A stretch of 64,000 nucleotides of DNA from Poecilobothrus nobilitatus (lineage: Eukaryota; Arthropoda; Insecta; Diptera; Dolichopodidae): assembly GCA_947095535.1 (NCBI GenBank), contig OX352773.1, positions 206,046,093-206,110,092 on the forward strand, written 5' to 3'. A program made the translations under genes and the position numbers. The notes beneath the pieces were generated by a model, which did not search any database, had not been told where the DNA came from, and worked only from the letters and a program-made list of their open reading frames with translations. Below are positions 24,262-36,999 of the stretch, piece after piece. Each line of letters starts with the position of its first letter. Positions within the stretch are counted from its first letter, which is position 1.

Positions 24262-24480
24262 ATTCTTTGAATGTAGCACTTTTTTTACACTTTCCGAGGT
24301 TGTAGAACAATAACAAGTGGTGCTAAATTAAAAGTTGTTCCACAAGATAATTTTTTAATTCGATTTATAAGTGTTAAAATTACTTTGCTTTATCTGCAAC
24401 GAGGTGAGTATATTTAAAATAACCTTACGTCTCTGATGGACGGACAGATGCAGAGAATAAAAGTATTAAACAGATTTTTA
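24262..24480 (+). repeat. Diverged 3' part of family A
   Basis: Recognisable words are gattgaaaaatta, agcactttttttacac (in place of gggcttttt), gttgttccacaagataat (~24330), ttatctgcaacgagg and a short gatggacggacagatgcaga tract (~24436). Order and spacing follow family A copies 1-3, with strong divergence. The 5' half is not identifiable. Confidence 0.55.
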
Positions 24481-25059
24481 TTTCAACAACACTTAAACAA
24501 AAATGATAAAATATTATTTCAACAAAATATTTTAAATAATTTTTGACAATTTTGAAATTTAATACAAGAATACATCAACTTTAAAAATAATGGAATTTAT
24601 CTCGTAATTTTCATATGAATTTTTCTTCAAAAAATAAATTTGCGAACGGAAGAAAAATCGAAACAAGATAAAGAAAACTTTGCAAAACAAAAAAAAACTA
24701 CATATTGTAATTAACAGCGCAATTTGTTTGGCAACGGAAAATTTTGTTTATTTCATCTTCTGATATTTCTGGTAATCTAAATGTAATTTGAATATACATT
24801 CATTTAATTTTTTGTACTTTTAAAGGAAAATGAATGCCATATGCTAGACGGAAATATGCACTTAACAAATAATTTTGACAGCAATTTTAAAAATCCATAA
24901 ATATTTTTTGCCAAAATTTAATATTTTCATTTAGTTTTCAAACTTAAATTAAATGAAATGCAATTTTTTTTTAATTGTATTATTAGATCAAATTATTTTT
25001 AGATTTTTTGCCAGTAGTCGTCCGTTTGATTCTAAACTATCGTGCTATGGTACGGTAAT
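24481..25059. other. A/T-rich DNA, no gene
   Basis: Nothing recognisable except A/T runs. The stretch becomes more mixed in base composition near 25020, where the LINE remnant begins. Confidence 0.55.
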
Positions 25060-25460
25060 ATTATGGTCAGCGTAGAACAATTTCGTTGCCCAGTTTCGGC
25101 AAAAGGCAGGGAAGTGATTCGAAGGTGGAAAGAGGCGTTGATATTGCTGTCTTTTTGAGCGATTTCGAAACTTGTTGTAGCAATAATTACAAGTCACTGG
25201 CCGATAGGACTCTACTCAAAATTGGTATTCCTTATAGAATACATATTTGTTGCAAAGAAAAAGGGATGAAAGAGAAAAACCATCACTTTTTCTGGGAATG
25301 TTCTGTTCTGGCTAGAGCCGGCCTAAAAATTTGGGGATCTCCTAGATTCACAGACATAAAACCAGTTCTCCTATAGAGTAAAATTGGAGAACTATTTTCA
25401 TTTTGAATTCGGTGAGCTGGTTATAAAACATAGTTGACAGAGAGAATAGAATAATGTAGA
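25060..25460 (+). pseudogene. Non-LTR retrotransposon ORF2 C-terminal remnant
   Basis: The open stretch 25086-25376 (96 codons) has base composition clearly less A/T-rich than its surroundings. It reads through LADRTLLKIGIPYRIHICCK to HHFFWECSVLARAGLKIWG, then SPRFTDIKPVLL and a stop. The pattern (C-C...H-F-x-W-E-C-x-x-L-A-R-A-x-L-K-x-x-G) matches the C-terminal tail of RNase H-bearing insect LINEs, where C-x-x-C...H...C is followed by P-A-L-A-R-x-R. Beyond the stop the same frame continues as KIGELFSFEFGELVIKHS, which suggests the stop is a mutation inside the tail. No reverse transcriptase domain remains upstream. The ATG at 25086 has no meaning as a start. The host-gene alternative seems unlikely. 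Confidence 0.6.
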
Positions 25461-26289
25461 GAAATAGAGGTCTACAGGATAGCCATGTAAATTAACTAAT
25501 CCACCAATCAGATTTTTTGTATGTGATCACATAACCATGCATTAATTTATTTTGAACTTAATAATTTAAAACATAAAATGATTTGTTATTTTTGGATCAA
25601 TTATCACAAAGAATATCTAAAAAGAAAATATTTTTTTTCTTTTTTTTTTCTTTACATGTTTTCGTCTTAATGTTTTATTTGAAGTAAAAATTTCATTAAA
25701 TCTAACCTTGGCCGACTATTGATTATTATATTCAAGCAATATATTAAAAGCATCAATTTCTAAATTGCAACATCAATGCAACAATCAATTACAGTTATAA
25801 GTTCTAAAATTGTGTTTTCCTAGTTTAATTCTATATAGTTTAATAATACATATTAAAACTTTTAAGCGATCATAATTCGAAACGTTTTAAAATCTCATTA
25901 TTGAATTAAAAAAGTTAAAATTAGAAAACATATAGTTAGAATTAGAAAAGACTAGATTTTGAAACCAGAGATTTTAAAATAGGTGATTTCATGGCCAACT
26001 CTATGCAAACAGGCAAAACTTAGGCCAATTTTACTAAATAATAATTCGTATAAATTAAAACCAAATGAGTCAATTGTAAATCATAAATGAAAGAATAGTA
26101 AATTAAGGGAGCATTTCATTAATTATCTTGATCAAACATTTTTTATCTTGACTAGAAGGATTTGATAAACATACAATGAAGTTGAAAACAACGCAATTCT
26201 TAATTAAAAGAGTATATTTTTTTTAAATTGATAAAGGCTCTATTGACTCGGCTCTATAAGAATTGTAACTTCAAAACATAGAAGAAACT
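25461..26289. other. A/T-rich DNA, no gene
   Basis: Its first ~50 bp may be the untranslated tail of the preceding LINE. After that nothing is recognisable. Confidence 0.55.
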
Positions 26290-26530
26290 ATTCGACCAGA
26301 GTTGAAGTTATGTTTCCCTAGATTTATATTATGACGATACTACTCTAACCAAAGAAGCTTTAAACATTTCTCAGATCCATGTTAGAGAATTTCCCTAAAT
26401 TCTGAAAAAGAAACTATCGAGGTATTTCCGTTTTTTCCTTGACAGAATATAGACGGTGCAAAGAAAGTGTTGCACGCTCTCTATCGTGTCAATTCCTGTA
26501 CAATATCAACATGCATACTGATCTTATAGC
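26290..26530 (+). repeat. Dispersed repeat family F, copy 2
   Basis: This is the counterpart of 19030-19275, with landmarks gaagaaactattcgaccaga, gagaatttccctaaattctg, tttccgttttttcc, gacggtgcaaagaaagtgtt, ctctctatcgtgtcaattcc and caacatgcatactgatctta. It is the less A/T-rich of the two. Short open stretches exist on both strands, but none matches a protein family I know. Confidence 0.45.
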
Positions 26531-29500
26531 ATAGAATATACTTAAAAAAGAAAGAAAAAAATGAAACGTTGTTTCTTTTTCTTTGTAACGGCCTCTATAA
26601 TAGAAAAAAAACCACATGAATGTAAGCCGCAACTGAGTGAAATTTCAATTGAATATAAAAACCTTTCAAGATTCACACTATTCTAGAGGGTTAACTTTTC
26701 GAGAGTGTTATATCTGGCGATAATTTAAAATTCGTTACTTACTCTCAATATTATTTTGAGCGTATATTTTAAATCATTATGTAATAAAACTTTATTAAAG
26801 ATTTTTTATATATCACACAAAAAAAATTCGACATAGTAAAATAAAGGTTTATCAATATTTACAGGTATTTATAGGTCAACTTTTGTAAATTTATTTTATA
26901 TTCGAATTGCATTGATTAATAGTGCGTAACTGAAAATTGATGCAGTCTTTAAAAAAAACAAAATATATTTTAAAGTATGCCAAAAATTTTCGAATTTATT
27001 ATGGTTATCTTATTTATTAAAGATTACGGAAATAAAAAAAAAAGACAAATCTAGGTGAAGCAAGCGGGAGTGTTTTTTTCTAGAAAATTGAAAATTTTTA
27101 AATGCATTCTGTTTTTTTAAAATAGCACAAAATACTTATAGCTTAGTTTAATTTATATCTAAATGTATATAGGTGTATATTAGTTTATAAATGTATTTAT
27201 CAGGAAATTGAAGTAATTTTGTTTTTTGAATATTTATTTTTTTTTTTATATTATTTATGACATTTGCATTATGATCGAAGGTCAAATTTTTAACTCGAAT
27301 TATTACTAAGAGTTATTAAAATCAGAACTTCCGTTTGGATTTGAAAATTTTTAAAGAAATTTTATTAAAAAAATAAAAATTCAATATGAAAAACTATTTT
27401 ATTTTTATTTTAGTAAACCTCTTTAGATAGATTAGTTTCGTTAGTTAGTTTAGTTATTAACTCACAGTTTAATTTTAAAGCGATTAGTTAAAACAATATT
27501 TTGATGATCATATTTTTTTAGTTCATATAAGTTATGTGATAATACCATGACATGATATTATGTCTGTACAACCCATACTCTCTCAGAATCTGAAAAGTTA
27601 GAAAAGAAAATTGTAACACCATATATTTTTTTATGGTAGAACATAGAAATATGTTTGCAAATAAGACAAAATGATATAATATGGTAAAGACTGTTGCGCT
27701 TCTAAATATCTGATGTGTGATCATAAACTGGAATACTTACTCAAAGAGTGTGAAATTTCACAAATGCCTATATAATTAATTTAATATAAATTAATGTACC
27801 AGAATCTACTACAAAGTAAATTAAGGCACGTTTTTTAATTCTATAAGTAATTTTTTTTTAATTGTCGTTTCAAACGTTCACTTTGTTCAAATTTTTGTAT
27901 TTGCCTAATATGTATTTTTTCAATGTAGCTCGTGAAAATGCATTACATTTTCTTAGACCTTCTACCTATAAATTAAATATATACGTTTAAAATAAAGCGA
28001 AATATTTTTAAAACTAAACGAAAATATTTTAAGCGTTTGTAGTTGTTATTTACAATAAAATTTTCAGAATAATTTTAGTAATATTTTTTGAATATAGTAG
28101 ACAACTTACTAAAAAACAGCGACACTTTACAAATTTCATTACATAAGAAAATTAGTTTTTCTTTACACAAATTAAAAAAAGAAAAAAAATATTTTTAAGA
28201 CGATCGAAAGAAATATTTTCTTCGTTTGGCAAGACTTATTCATATTCATATATGGATGTTTTTTTTTGTTGGATTCTTAAATAATTGTGAACTATTGTAA
28301 AAATTCCATATATGTCACTTCCTTTCTGAAACCCCAAATATAAGTTAATTTTCATATCTGAAAATAATTTATCTGAAATACAAACCAGACAATGCTCTCA
28401 AAAAAAAAAAAAAAATAAATTAAAATTTCCCGATAATTATTAGCATATCGACGACCACCTTTTTAATATCGTATAATTGTATTTTTTTTTTTTTTAGCCT
28501 AACATCACAATTAATTAATATTTTTTAGAAAATTTCCTTAGTCATTTTGACAAATAATTAATTTTGATTATATTTTTGCAAATTACCTTTCTATAAATGG
28601 CTAACACAAGTGAAAAAAATTAATTAATTAAAACAAATTTTTTTTTTATTTTAAATAGACACTCAAAATGCTGTCATTGAACTGAACTTCAAATGCTTCA
28701 CAATTTATCAGATTTTTCATTGATTCAATTGAAAATAAAAGTTCTAAAGAATTTGTGAATAATTTAATTTACATATCAATTTTTAGATTTTTCTTAATAA
28801 TAATAATTATTTGTAAAAAAATAATTTTATTTAAATATACATATTATATTATCTAATATTACCAATTAATAAATAAAAACTAATTAAAAATATTAAAAGA
28901 GAAAAAAAAAATATTGTATTTTAATTAGTATCTAACATGCAATTTAACAAGATATAGTTGTGAAAATAATTTTTGCAGTAAATATACTAAAAAGGTAAAT
29001 GTTTTTTTTTTTTATTTTAAATCAAAAAAAACGCAGCATCATCATTTTTACAAGTGCAATTTCATAAAAAAAACCATTATATAATTGTAAATATTTATTT
29101 TTGTTTTTTGTTAATAAAATGTGAATGTAGTAAATTTACTACATAATTTTACAATGTTATCGTGATGAGAATATTAGGAAAGTGCTTCATTAGTTAAATT
29201 TTGTTAATTAAATTGGAAGAATATTTTAGAGCTCCTTAATGACAACATTAAAAGGATGTAAAGGTAAATGAGGAAAGTCAGTTCAATTAATAATAACTGT
29301 CGATAAAAACAAGTGATTGTATAGAATTTATAAAAAAGTGACTAAACATAATTTATAAAAAATATTAATTAAAAAATAAAAAATTTTTCGTAGAAATGGA
29401 CAAAACCAAGCAAAAATTAAAAGAAAATTATTTGTAAAACATTTTTCTTTTGCATTTTCTCTTACTTCTTCTTTATCTTTTCTTATACGCCTTATTATCT

Positions 29501-30879
29501 TTTCTTATAATTTTTTTATTTTTGTTATTTTAACCGGCTGATTTTACATAATTCAGGATAAACCGATTGTTTTTTTTATCAATCTACTTAATAATTGTTT
29601 TAAAAAAAAAAAAACAGCTAAAAAAATATATTTAATAACTTCAACATTTAACTAATGATTGGGTCAACTTTATCAATAAAATCTACCTTCTAATCTATTT
29701 AACACATAACCTAAGTTAACTAATGAATAGGTTAATGTGTGTAAGCAACGTGATAAAATTACTTAACTTAACTTAAATTTGTACTAGAAAATGCTTGCTC
29801 ATGTTCAACTGAATTTTAACTTTAAAATTTTAGCGTGTCACTGCATCTATTTTGCACTAATTAATTAGCTAAAGCAATTTATATTTTGATCCAAACATAT
29901 ATCCAAAATGTGCAGCGGTGAAAACTTACTTATACTTATATGGAATAATTCTCGGTAGATTGTGTATTCTATCAGAATCTCAGCATTTGATATTCGTTCT
30001 GTTCAAATAAATCATTCTACGCATATACTTATATTTCAAATATCTTCAATTTACACATATGCGTACTGTTTTGAACCACCATACTTCAATATCTTAAAAT
30101 GCATTTGTCAAAATGCAGTCTAAATTTCATATTAGAATCTGTGTTGTTCGGATATTTGTATATATTTGATGAATGATGCCTTTTCCATTTAAATGTGTAT
30201 TGGTTGTTTTGTATATGTATCTAAAAATTTTCTAAAATATTTTTATTAATTTTGAAATGTCATATTACACAGTTCAATCTAATTTATTTAATTCCATTTG
30301 TTGATTGCAGCGTAATACACAGATATAGATTAGCCCACTTGTACAATTACGTAGAGGAACCATTCTTAGCTGTTACCACTAAATTCTGAACTAAATACCG
30401 TCCCGCATGTATTCACTGAAGTATAATGTACAGAAATTTAAGGAAGGACATGTATTCTGGTCAATTAAAACTCATAATCTTTATTCCCATATTGTTTAAA
30501 CAAACTTCAATTTAAAGTGAATTTATATTTAAAAACAGTCAACAAAAAAATCTGAATACTAACAGGAATGCAATACTTTTAAATTTTCAATCTACTATAA
30601 TATATTTGAAATAATTGATAACATAAAAAACGATAACACCATTTTTTTACCTATACAAATTGTGTGTTGATAATATTAGAAAACAACTTTGAGAGTTTTT
30701 TTTCCCAGCTTTTTAAGAATTACTTCAAATTGTGTAAATAAAACCAAAAAAAAAGAAAACAATTCAAGTAGTATCAAATTCTCATGATTCATTGTATACC
30801 CATATTGATTTAATGACCAAATGGTAGCCACAAAAAAATAAACAAAACAAAAGAAATATCTAGCTATTAAGTTTTTTTT
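26531..30879. other. A/T-rich DNA, no gene
   Basis: More than 4 kb without supported content. There are homopolymer and near-homopolymer tracts (28400-28415, 28483-28496), a 20-bp perfect palindrome at 29125-29144, and a less A/T-rich patch at 29900-30420 without a coding frame. A gttgattgcag sequence near 30300 resembles a splice acceptor, but no following open exon could be defined. Confidence 0.55.
29125..29144. repeat. 20-bp perfect palindrome
   Basis: atgtagtaaatttactacat equals its own inverse complement. It is isolated, with no repeat partner and no known function. Confidence 0.85.
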
Positions 30880-32458
30880 ATACCCGTACGATAGGATCGG
30901 GTATAATAAAATTACTCCTCCGTTTGTAACACCTCGAAATAAGCGAGCTAGATATACCTTCAAAGGTATGGATCGGATCAGAAAAAAATTCTAAGACTTT
31001 TGAGCCATGTCCGTCCGTCCGTCCGTCCGTCAGCACGCTAACTCAAAAACTAAGAAAGCTAGAATCTTGAAATTTACACAAAATATTTTAGGAGTAATTT
31101 GTAGGTTCCCTATTTTTTTTGGTTGAGTTTGGACCAAACCTTAGGGTAGCTCTCGAACATCTAACTTTTAGATCCCCACATTTTTTTTGCAATAGAGCTA
31201 TTAAATTTTAACTGCTGATAGATCTCACAAAAATATTAATTTTATTTTTTATAACTTTTTTTTGTAGCCCCACCCGTTATGGAGCTACAGCTCCCCAAAG
31301 GTTCAAAAAAGCTCTATATTTGAATTGTTATAGCACAAGTTGTATAAGGTATATCTTCATTTTGAAAACGCCAAACAATTACTACTTTTATTAGCTTTAA
31401 AAGTATATATACAATAAATATATTTTTGTGGCATACGGTGTCTTAATTTACCGTTATGCGAAACTAAAATTTTGCTAAATCCTTTAACCCTTCTATCTTC
31501 TAAACGGTTTAATTTGGAAACTTGAAATTTTGACAAAAGTTAGATCTTTGAAAATAAGTATGAGTCATTTCAGAAATTTTTTTTGTATCACCCCCCGTTT
31601 AGGAGCTGTAAGGGGTCAAAAACTGAAAATTTCCTATTTTTAAACACCTGTAACTTGAACACCTGTTAAAATTTTTTTAGAGTAATACACAAAAATTAAA
31701 GCTCCAATATTATACTCTTATTTCTGTTAACAACTTTTTTTAATAATATAGGGTTATTTTATAATTCACGAAAATGTTACTTGATTTTTTCAAATTTTCT
31801 AACAAATTTCTTTAACGAATTTTTTCCATTTTGTTTTACTCGATAATTTGAAATTGTTGAGGATATAATGCGTAGTACATAAAAATGTAAATGAATAAAC
31901 AACATAACGGTTGCTTGAAGAATTTTTATTTATATGATATTAATATATATACATACTTATATAATATCATGTTTATTTACATATCGTATATGTCACTAGT
32001 GAATGAATGATAAGAGTATATATGTATATTATATAGCGCCGTATTTACTTACATATATGTATTTTATTGTACTTATAAGAAATTATTCTGTCAATGGAAT
32101 ATTTAAATATAATATAATATAATATTTAAAATTATATTTACTATTTTGTACTAAGTAAATTTAATATACATTTACCGCTTAGTATTAAATGGTACTATAG
32201 AATATTTGAAAAAGTTTTGGATTGATAATCTTTATGTGGAAGGTTAGAATCTGCTTTTGAAGAATGTACATATAAACATATAGTTTGAATATATGTACAA
32301 CCCATAGTTCTAAAAATTATAAAATTCACTCAAATTATTTTAAAATGCTAAAATATTAAAAAAATAATATTGTAGGCAGAGTGGCTGTGAACATACTAAC
32401 GGTTCGTACGGGTATCTAAGAGTTGACAAAGGCAACTGTATTCTTCCTCGTTTTTTTT
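30880..32458 (-). repeat. Recent ~1.55 kb dispersed repeat (family DE), copy 1
   Basis: On the + strand it starts atacccgtacgataggatcg (30880) and has an inverse-complement end, cgtacgggtat, at 32405-32415, giving ~11-12 bp inverted ends. It continues as ctaagagttgacaaaggcaa to cttcctcgttt (32458). Read on the minus strand this is a leader aacgaggaagaatac, a small hairpin (gttg..caac) and atacccgtacg. Internal parts include a (tccg)5 tract at ~31011, ttcgaggtgttacaaacgg in inverse, and ~450 bp (31300-31760) homologous in inverse to the core of family A. The segment 31760-32400 has no counterpart in family A. It is nearly identical to 48727-50304. It has no long ORF, so it is non-autonomous. 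The minus-strand frame 30676-30963 only overlaps its edge. Confidence 0.85.
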
Positions 32459-35400
32459 TAAATCTGAAAATAAAGAATTTCTATTTTAATACAATACACC
32501 ACTTTTACAACAAAATACTTGCAAAAGTAAAAAATAAAATATTTTTTTTTTTTTATACAATAAATATGAATTGTTTTGTGAAATATATACACAGTCATTT
32601 TATAAACTGAAGAGGTTTCTGACCTTTTGATAAATAATGTAGAGTATTACAAGTTATAAATATGCCAACGATGTCGGTGGTATGCCATTGTACTTTTTTA
32701 AGATTAAATGGACTTAACACAATTTTTTGTAAAGATTTAAAAAAAAAAATAAAAAACAAACTAAAAACAAAACAAAACAAACTTTTATAGGTCAATCGCT
32801 TTTAAGAAATATCATATTTTAAATTTTTGGATTTGTCATCTTCCACTAATACTGATATATGGATTATACTCGAATTGTACAAACAAAAAAAAAAAGATTT
32901 AAAACAATCAAAACTTTTAAAAATCAATTTAATCTTAATATGAAATTTATTATAGTTTTAATTTAACACCATTTAATCAAAAAATTTTATTAAATAAAAA
33001 AAAAAAGATTACAGAATGTTGCGAAATTAGAAAAATGATTAAAAATTCATGATTTATATAAATAAAAATATAACAAAAATTTGATCCTTGATTTAGAACT
33101 ATATTCCACACCACAAAACTAATCCTGATCAACTTTTGATAAATGTCTTTAAGATTTTCTCCATTGGAGCATAAGCGTAAGAATATCCTCTTAAAGCACA
33201 GAATAGTTAAGAAAGAAATTTTAGTTCAGACTACAGCAGATCTTCATCTATACAACTGCTGACAGTAACATACTCTTTAGGTCTTGTCTAAAAGCATTTA
33301 GATATTCCTTTGCACAATACAGTATTTCAGATGTTGCCAACTTTCTTTTAGTTTTTTAGTTCCAATATCGTATCTAGAAATCCGTATATGAGTACTTTTA
33401 TACAGTTTTTTTATATTTTAATGTCAAATATCAAATTTTATTGCATTGTTCTATGAACCTAAAATTTTAGTTAAAACTTGAATAAACTTTAACTTTCTTT
33501 TTTAATTAAAAAAATATATTAAAAATATTATTGCTCGAAAGTTGGCAAAAAATTTATAATTATATGATAAAACTTTTTTACAACCCTGTATTTTTATAAC
33601 TGTTGTATAATGAGAAATAAAACAATAGTTTTGAATATAACTTTTCTGTAGAATTATCTTCCATAAATGTCTACAACAGAAAGAGGAAAAGAAATTTTGT
33701 CGTCAAATCAATATTTCCTTCAAATATTTTACCAAATATTTGTATTTTTTTTTATGTTTTTGACAAGAAATTAGATTAAGAAAATGGTGCTGACAGTCTA
33801 CCTACAAAATGTGGTAAAATCTATTATTCTATTTTTAACACTCAGTATTAAAGCTTACATTATAAAATATGGATCAGATACTATTATTTTTGTTTCTATA
33901 TATTTTTTATATTTAATTTGATTAAAGATCTCTCATTTTCAGTTCAGACCAGTTCAGCCAATCTTATTTAATCAAATATTTGAAAAACTATAAAATCGAT
34001 ATCATATTCTATCGTAGAAAAGCGTTATTAAAGATGACCTTACAACTAAAATTATATATATGACAGATATTAACTCATTTCAGGAATCAAAAAGATGAAA
34101 TAGGTACCAATAAAACTTATAACTTTTCAAAATTATCTTAAAACTTACAAATTTTCGCATTAATTCTTCTAAATAAAAATAAAAAATAAAAAAAAAATTC
34201 ATTCATTCATTTCAATTTTTTTAACTCGCTGTATTTTGTTTTAATCAATATTTATTAGCACCAAAATAAAACGTCATGTCACAAGTTTAAATATTTTGGT
34301 TAAAATATAATAAAAAATTATCAAAAAGTATTTATAGTATTTATTTTAATAAATCTTATTTTAATATTACTTCTTTTATAAATAACTCCTTGGTCATTTA
34401 AGGGAATCGCTTATAAAACCGAAAAAAAAAATAGCCAGCAAATAATAAATGTTAAATCAATTTTTTTAAAGATGAATGTTAATTCAACTTTTACAAATCA
34501 ACCATGACATACGTGATTTATAATTAACATGCTATTTGTAAAGAAAAAAATTTATTGGAACACAGCTTCCATTTCGCGCCTTAAAAAAAAAAGTGAAAAA
34601 ATACGTAGACAGCGTGGCGGCAGTAATACGCATTAAGAAAAATAAAAAAAATAAAAACAACAACAACAACAACGCAAGAAAATATTACTAAACTCAACTC
34701 TCTTCCACGTGATAATTATAAATTTAAATAAATTAGTATTAGTATAGTAGAAAACTGGAAATTCCATAAAAAAAAATAAACGAAAAAGCAGAGGCAAAAT
34801 CCAGCTGAGATGATCAAGACAAAACATTATTATTAATATAAGAAAAAAAAAGCAAAAAAAACATGTTTAATCAACGATGACAAGGCATAAATAATTAATT
34901 AATTTTTAATATTAGAGATCGTTTGTTCTACGGCGAGATTTTTCTATATAACTCTTTTATTTTTTGTGGTAGCTTGATTGTGAATCGTGATATACTTTTA
35001 TTTTGTTTCAATCGTTTTTTTTTTTTGAGTCTATTAGTTGTTATAAATCGATCATCAAACTATACTTAGCTTATCATTTAACCGGATGACGTAAAATTTT
35101 CTCATGATATACCTGAGTTGAGATTTTTTGTTTTTTCTGGGTTTGTTACCTGTTGGATTTGTTTTTTTTTTTTTTACCTCAATCAATTAGAAAGAACATA
35201 TAAAATCTCATGTAAACTTTTTTAAACTGACTTGACCTAATCTTATAAATATTTTAATACCAAAAAGAAAAACGATATGTTATGTGTCAGAATTTGTAAT
35301 TTACAAAAGGGGTTCAAATATGGTAAAAGGTAAAATGAAAAAAAAAAAAAAAATTGAATAAAAATGAAATAGAAAAAAAAAATAATTACGTTTAATAAAA

Positions 35401-36999
35401 AAAATTTTTTTTTTTGGATTTATAAGAAAACTTCTTTTTTTTTTGCGAAATTTCAAAAGTTGTTGCAAATCTTATTAATTATACTCGTATATTATAATAA
35501 ATATATTGAACTCTTTTCTTAACTGAAGTGTTAGACTTCTCTGAATCTTCTTCTATTTCTTCCAAACTTATAATAATATTCGGGAAAAAAGAAACAATGT
35601 CCATAATGTATAAGTGAGGTTAAAACATATCGTAGAAGTAATAGATATGTCAAAATTAATATACTCCGATTACTTAAACTCATTGACCAACTGGAGATAA
35701 ATAGTCTAACAAAGATAGTTGCCTAATTAAACGCTTTTAGTTTTTAGGAAGTCAAAAAAGTTTGAAACTCCATTCAGAAGATTAGATATTAGTGAACATT
35801 CACAAATTTTTTCTATTCAACTTTAATTTCTTGGAATCTTTATTATCATTTTAAGTATTAAGCTAATTGTGGCAACGACAAGAATGTGTAGAAAAGAAGT
35901 AGTGATGTTGCGCTATATTAGAAGTTAAGCAGGCATATCAAACTGATCATTTAATGCACTTATTACAAAGGCAAAATAATAACAACATTAATCAAATTAT
36001 AACACAAAAGATTGATATGATTCTTCAAATCCAATATATTAGATAGCCACCAAAAGACGAAAATACATTATGACACATTATAAGCCTACTGTACATACTT
36101 TCAATTATTTACTGCTCTTTTATTTCATAAATTTTTGACAAGTGTAACTTTATATCATGTTATAAGAAAAGTAAAAGCGCGCTTTCAAATTTCCATTTTC
36201 AAATAAACAAATGAAGTTTGAATGTTGTATATTGGTAATTTTTTCTGAAGTTCTACTGTTATATTGTAAAAAATTATTTTGAATAATCGTTAATTATAGT
36301 TTTAATTTATAATTAAATTATTGTGGGATGTTAATATTTGGGTGAATCTCTTCAAAGAATTTTAATTATGCACAGGTATCTCCCCGAATATAATTAAATA
36401 GGTTTCGCTTTCGCAAAATAAATTAATAATATAAAATTGTAAACAACTATATAATTGCCAGGTGATAAAAATAATTAAGATGCAGAACTAAAATGATCCA
36501 AAACCAAACGTAATAAAATTAATTAAAATGTAATAAAACAAATGAAAAAAATAAATTATTTGAAAGAGATGACGGATAACTATTTATTTTTCCATTTCAT
36601 TAATTTTTATTTATTTACTTACTTGTTTTATATTAAAAATTTTTAATTTTGCTCTGTAAATTATTAAGAACGGCTTACAAAATGTTATAATTTGATTTAA
36701 GATTTCATTAAAAAGATTTTAGCACAATTCTCAAATCTGGAATATGATATTATAAAATAACTAAAATCAAGTTATAGTGAAAGCAAGAGTGTAATTGTCT
36801 TCGGAAAATGAGAATGAATGAGAATAATATACATTAGGAACGATATGACAACAATATTTCAAATTACTAAAATAAAGAACTAAAAAATTGAATTTGAGTA
36901 ACCGATCACTAAAAGAATTAACAATAAAACAATTGATTGTTAATTCAATTTTTCTTAAACTTATCAAATCTTTGTCTTATAATAAGTGCCATTTTAGGT
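32459..36999. other. A/T-rich DNA, no gene
   Basis: About 4.5 kb without a supported gene. A (caa)n/(aac)n run lies at ~34656-34672. A mixed-composition patch at 33120-33330 shows no continuous frame or repeat partner that I trust. Long A runs lie near 35338-35353. Confidence 0.6.

Noticed and set aside
30676..30963. 95-codon minus-strand frame
   Set aside because: It straddles the boundary of the 30880 repeat. The half outside is A/T-driven, and the matching region of the second repeat copy has different flanking sequence.
36767..36967. Several 60-70 codon frames across A/T-rich gaps (for example 36767-36967, 37709-37909, 58252-58458)
   Set aside because: They are composed of A/T-rich codons with no motif, no neighbour logic and lengths expected by chance.
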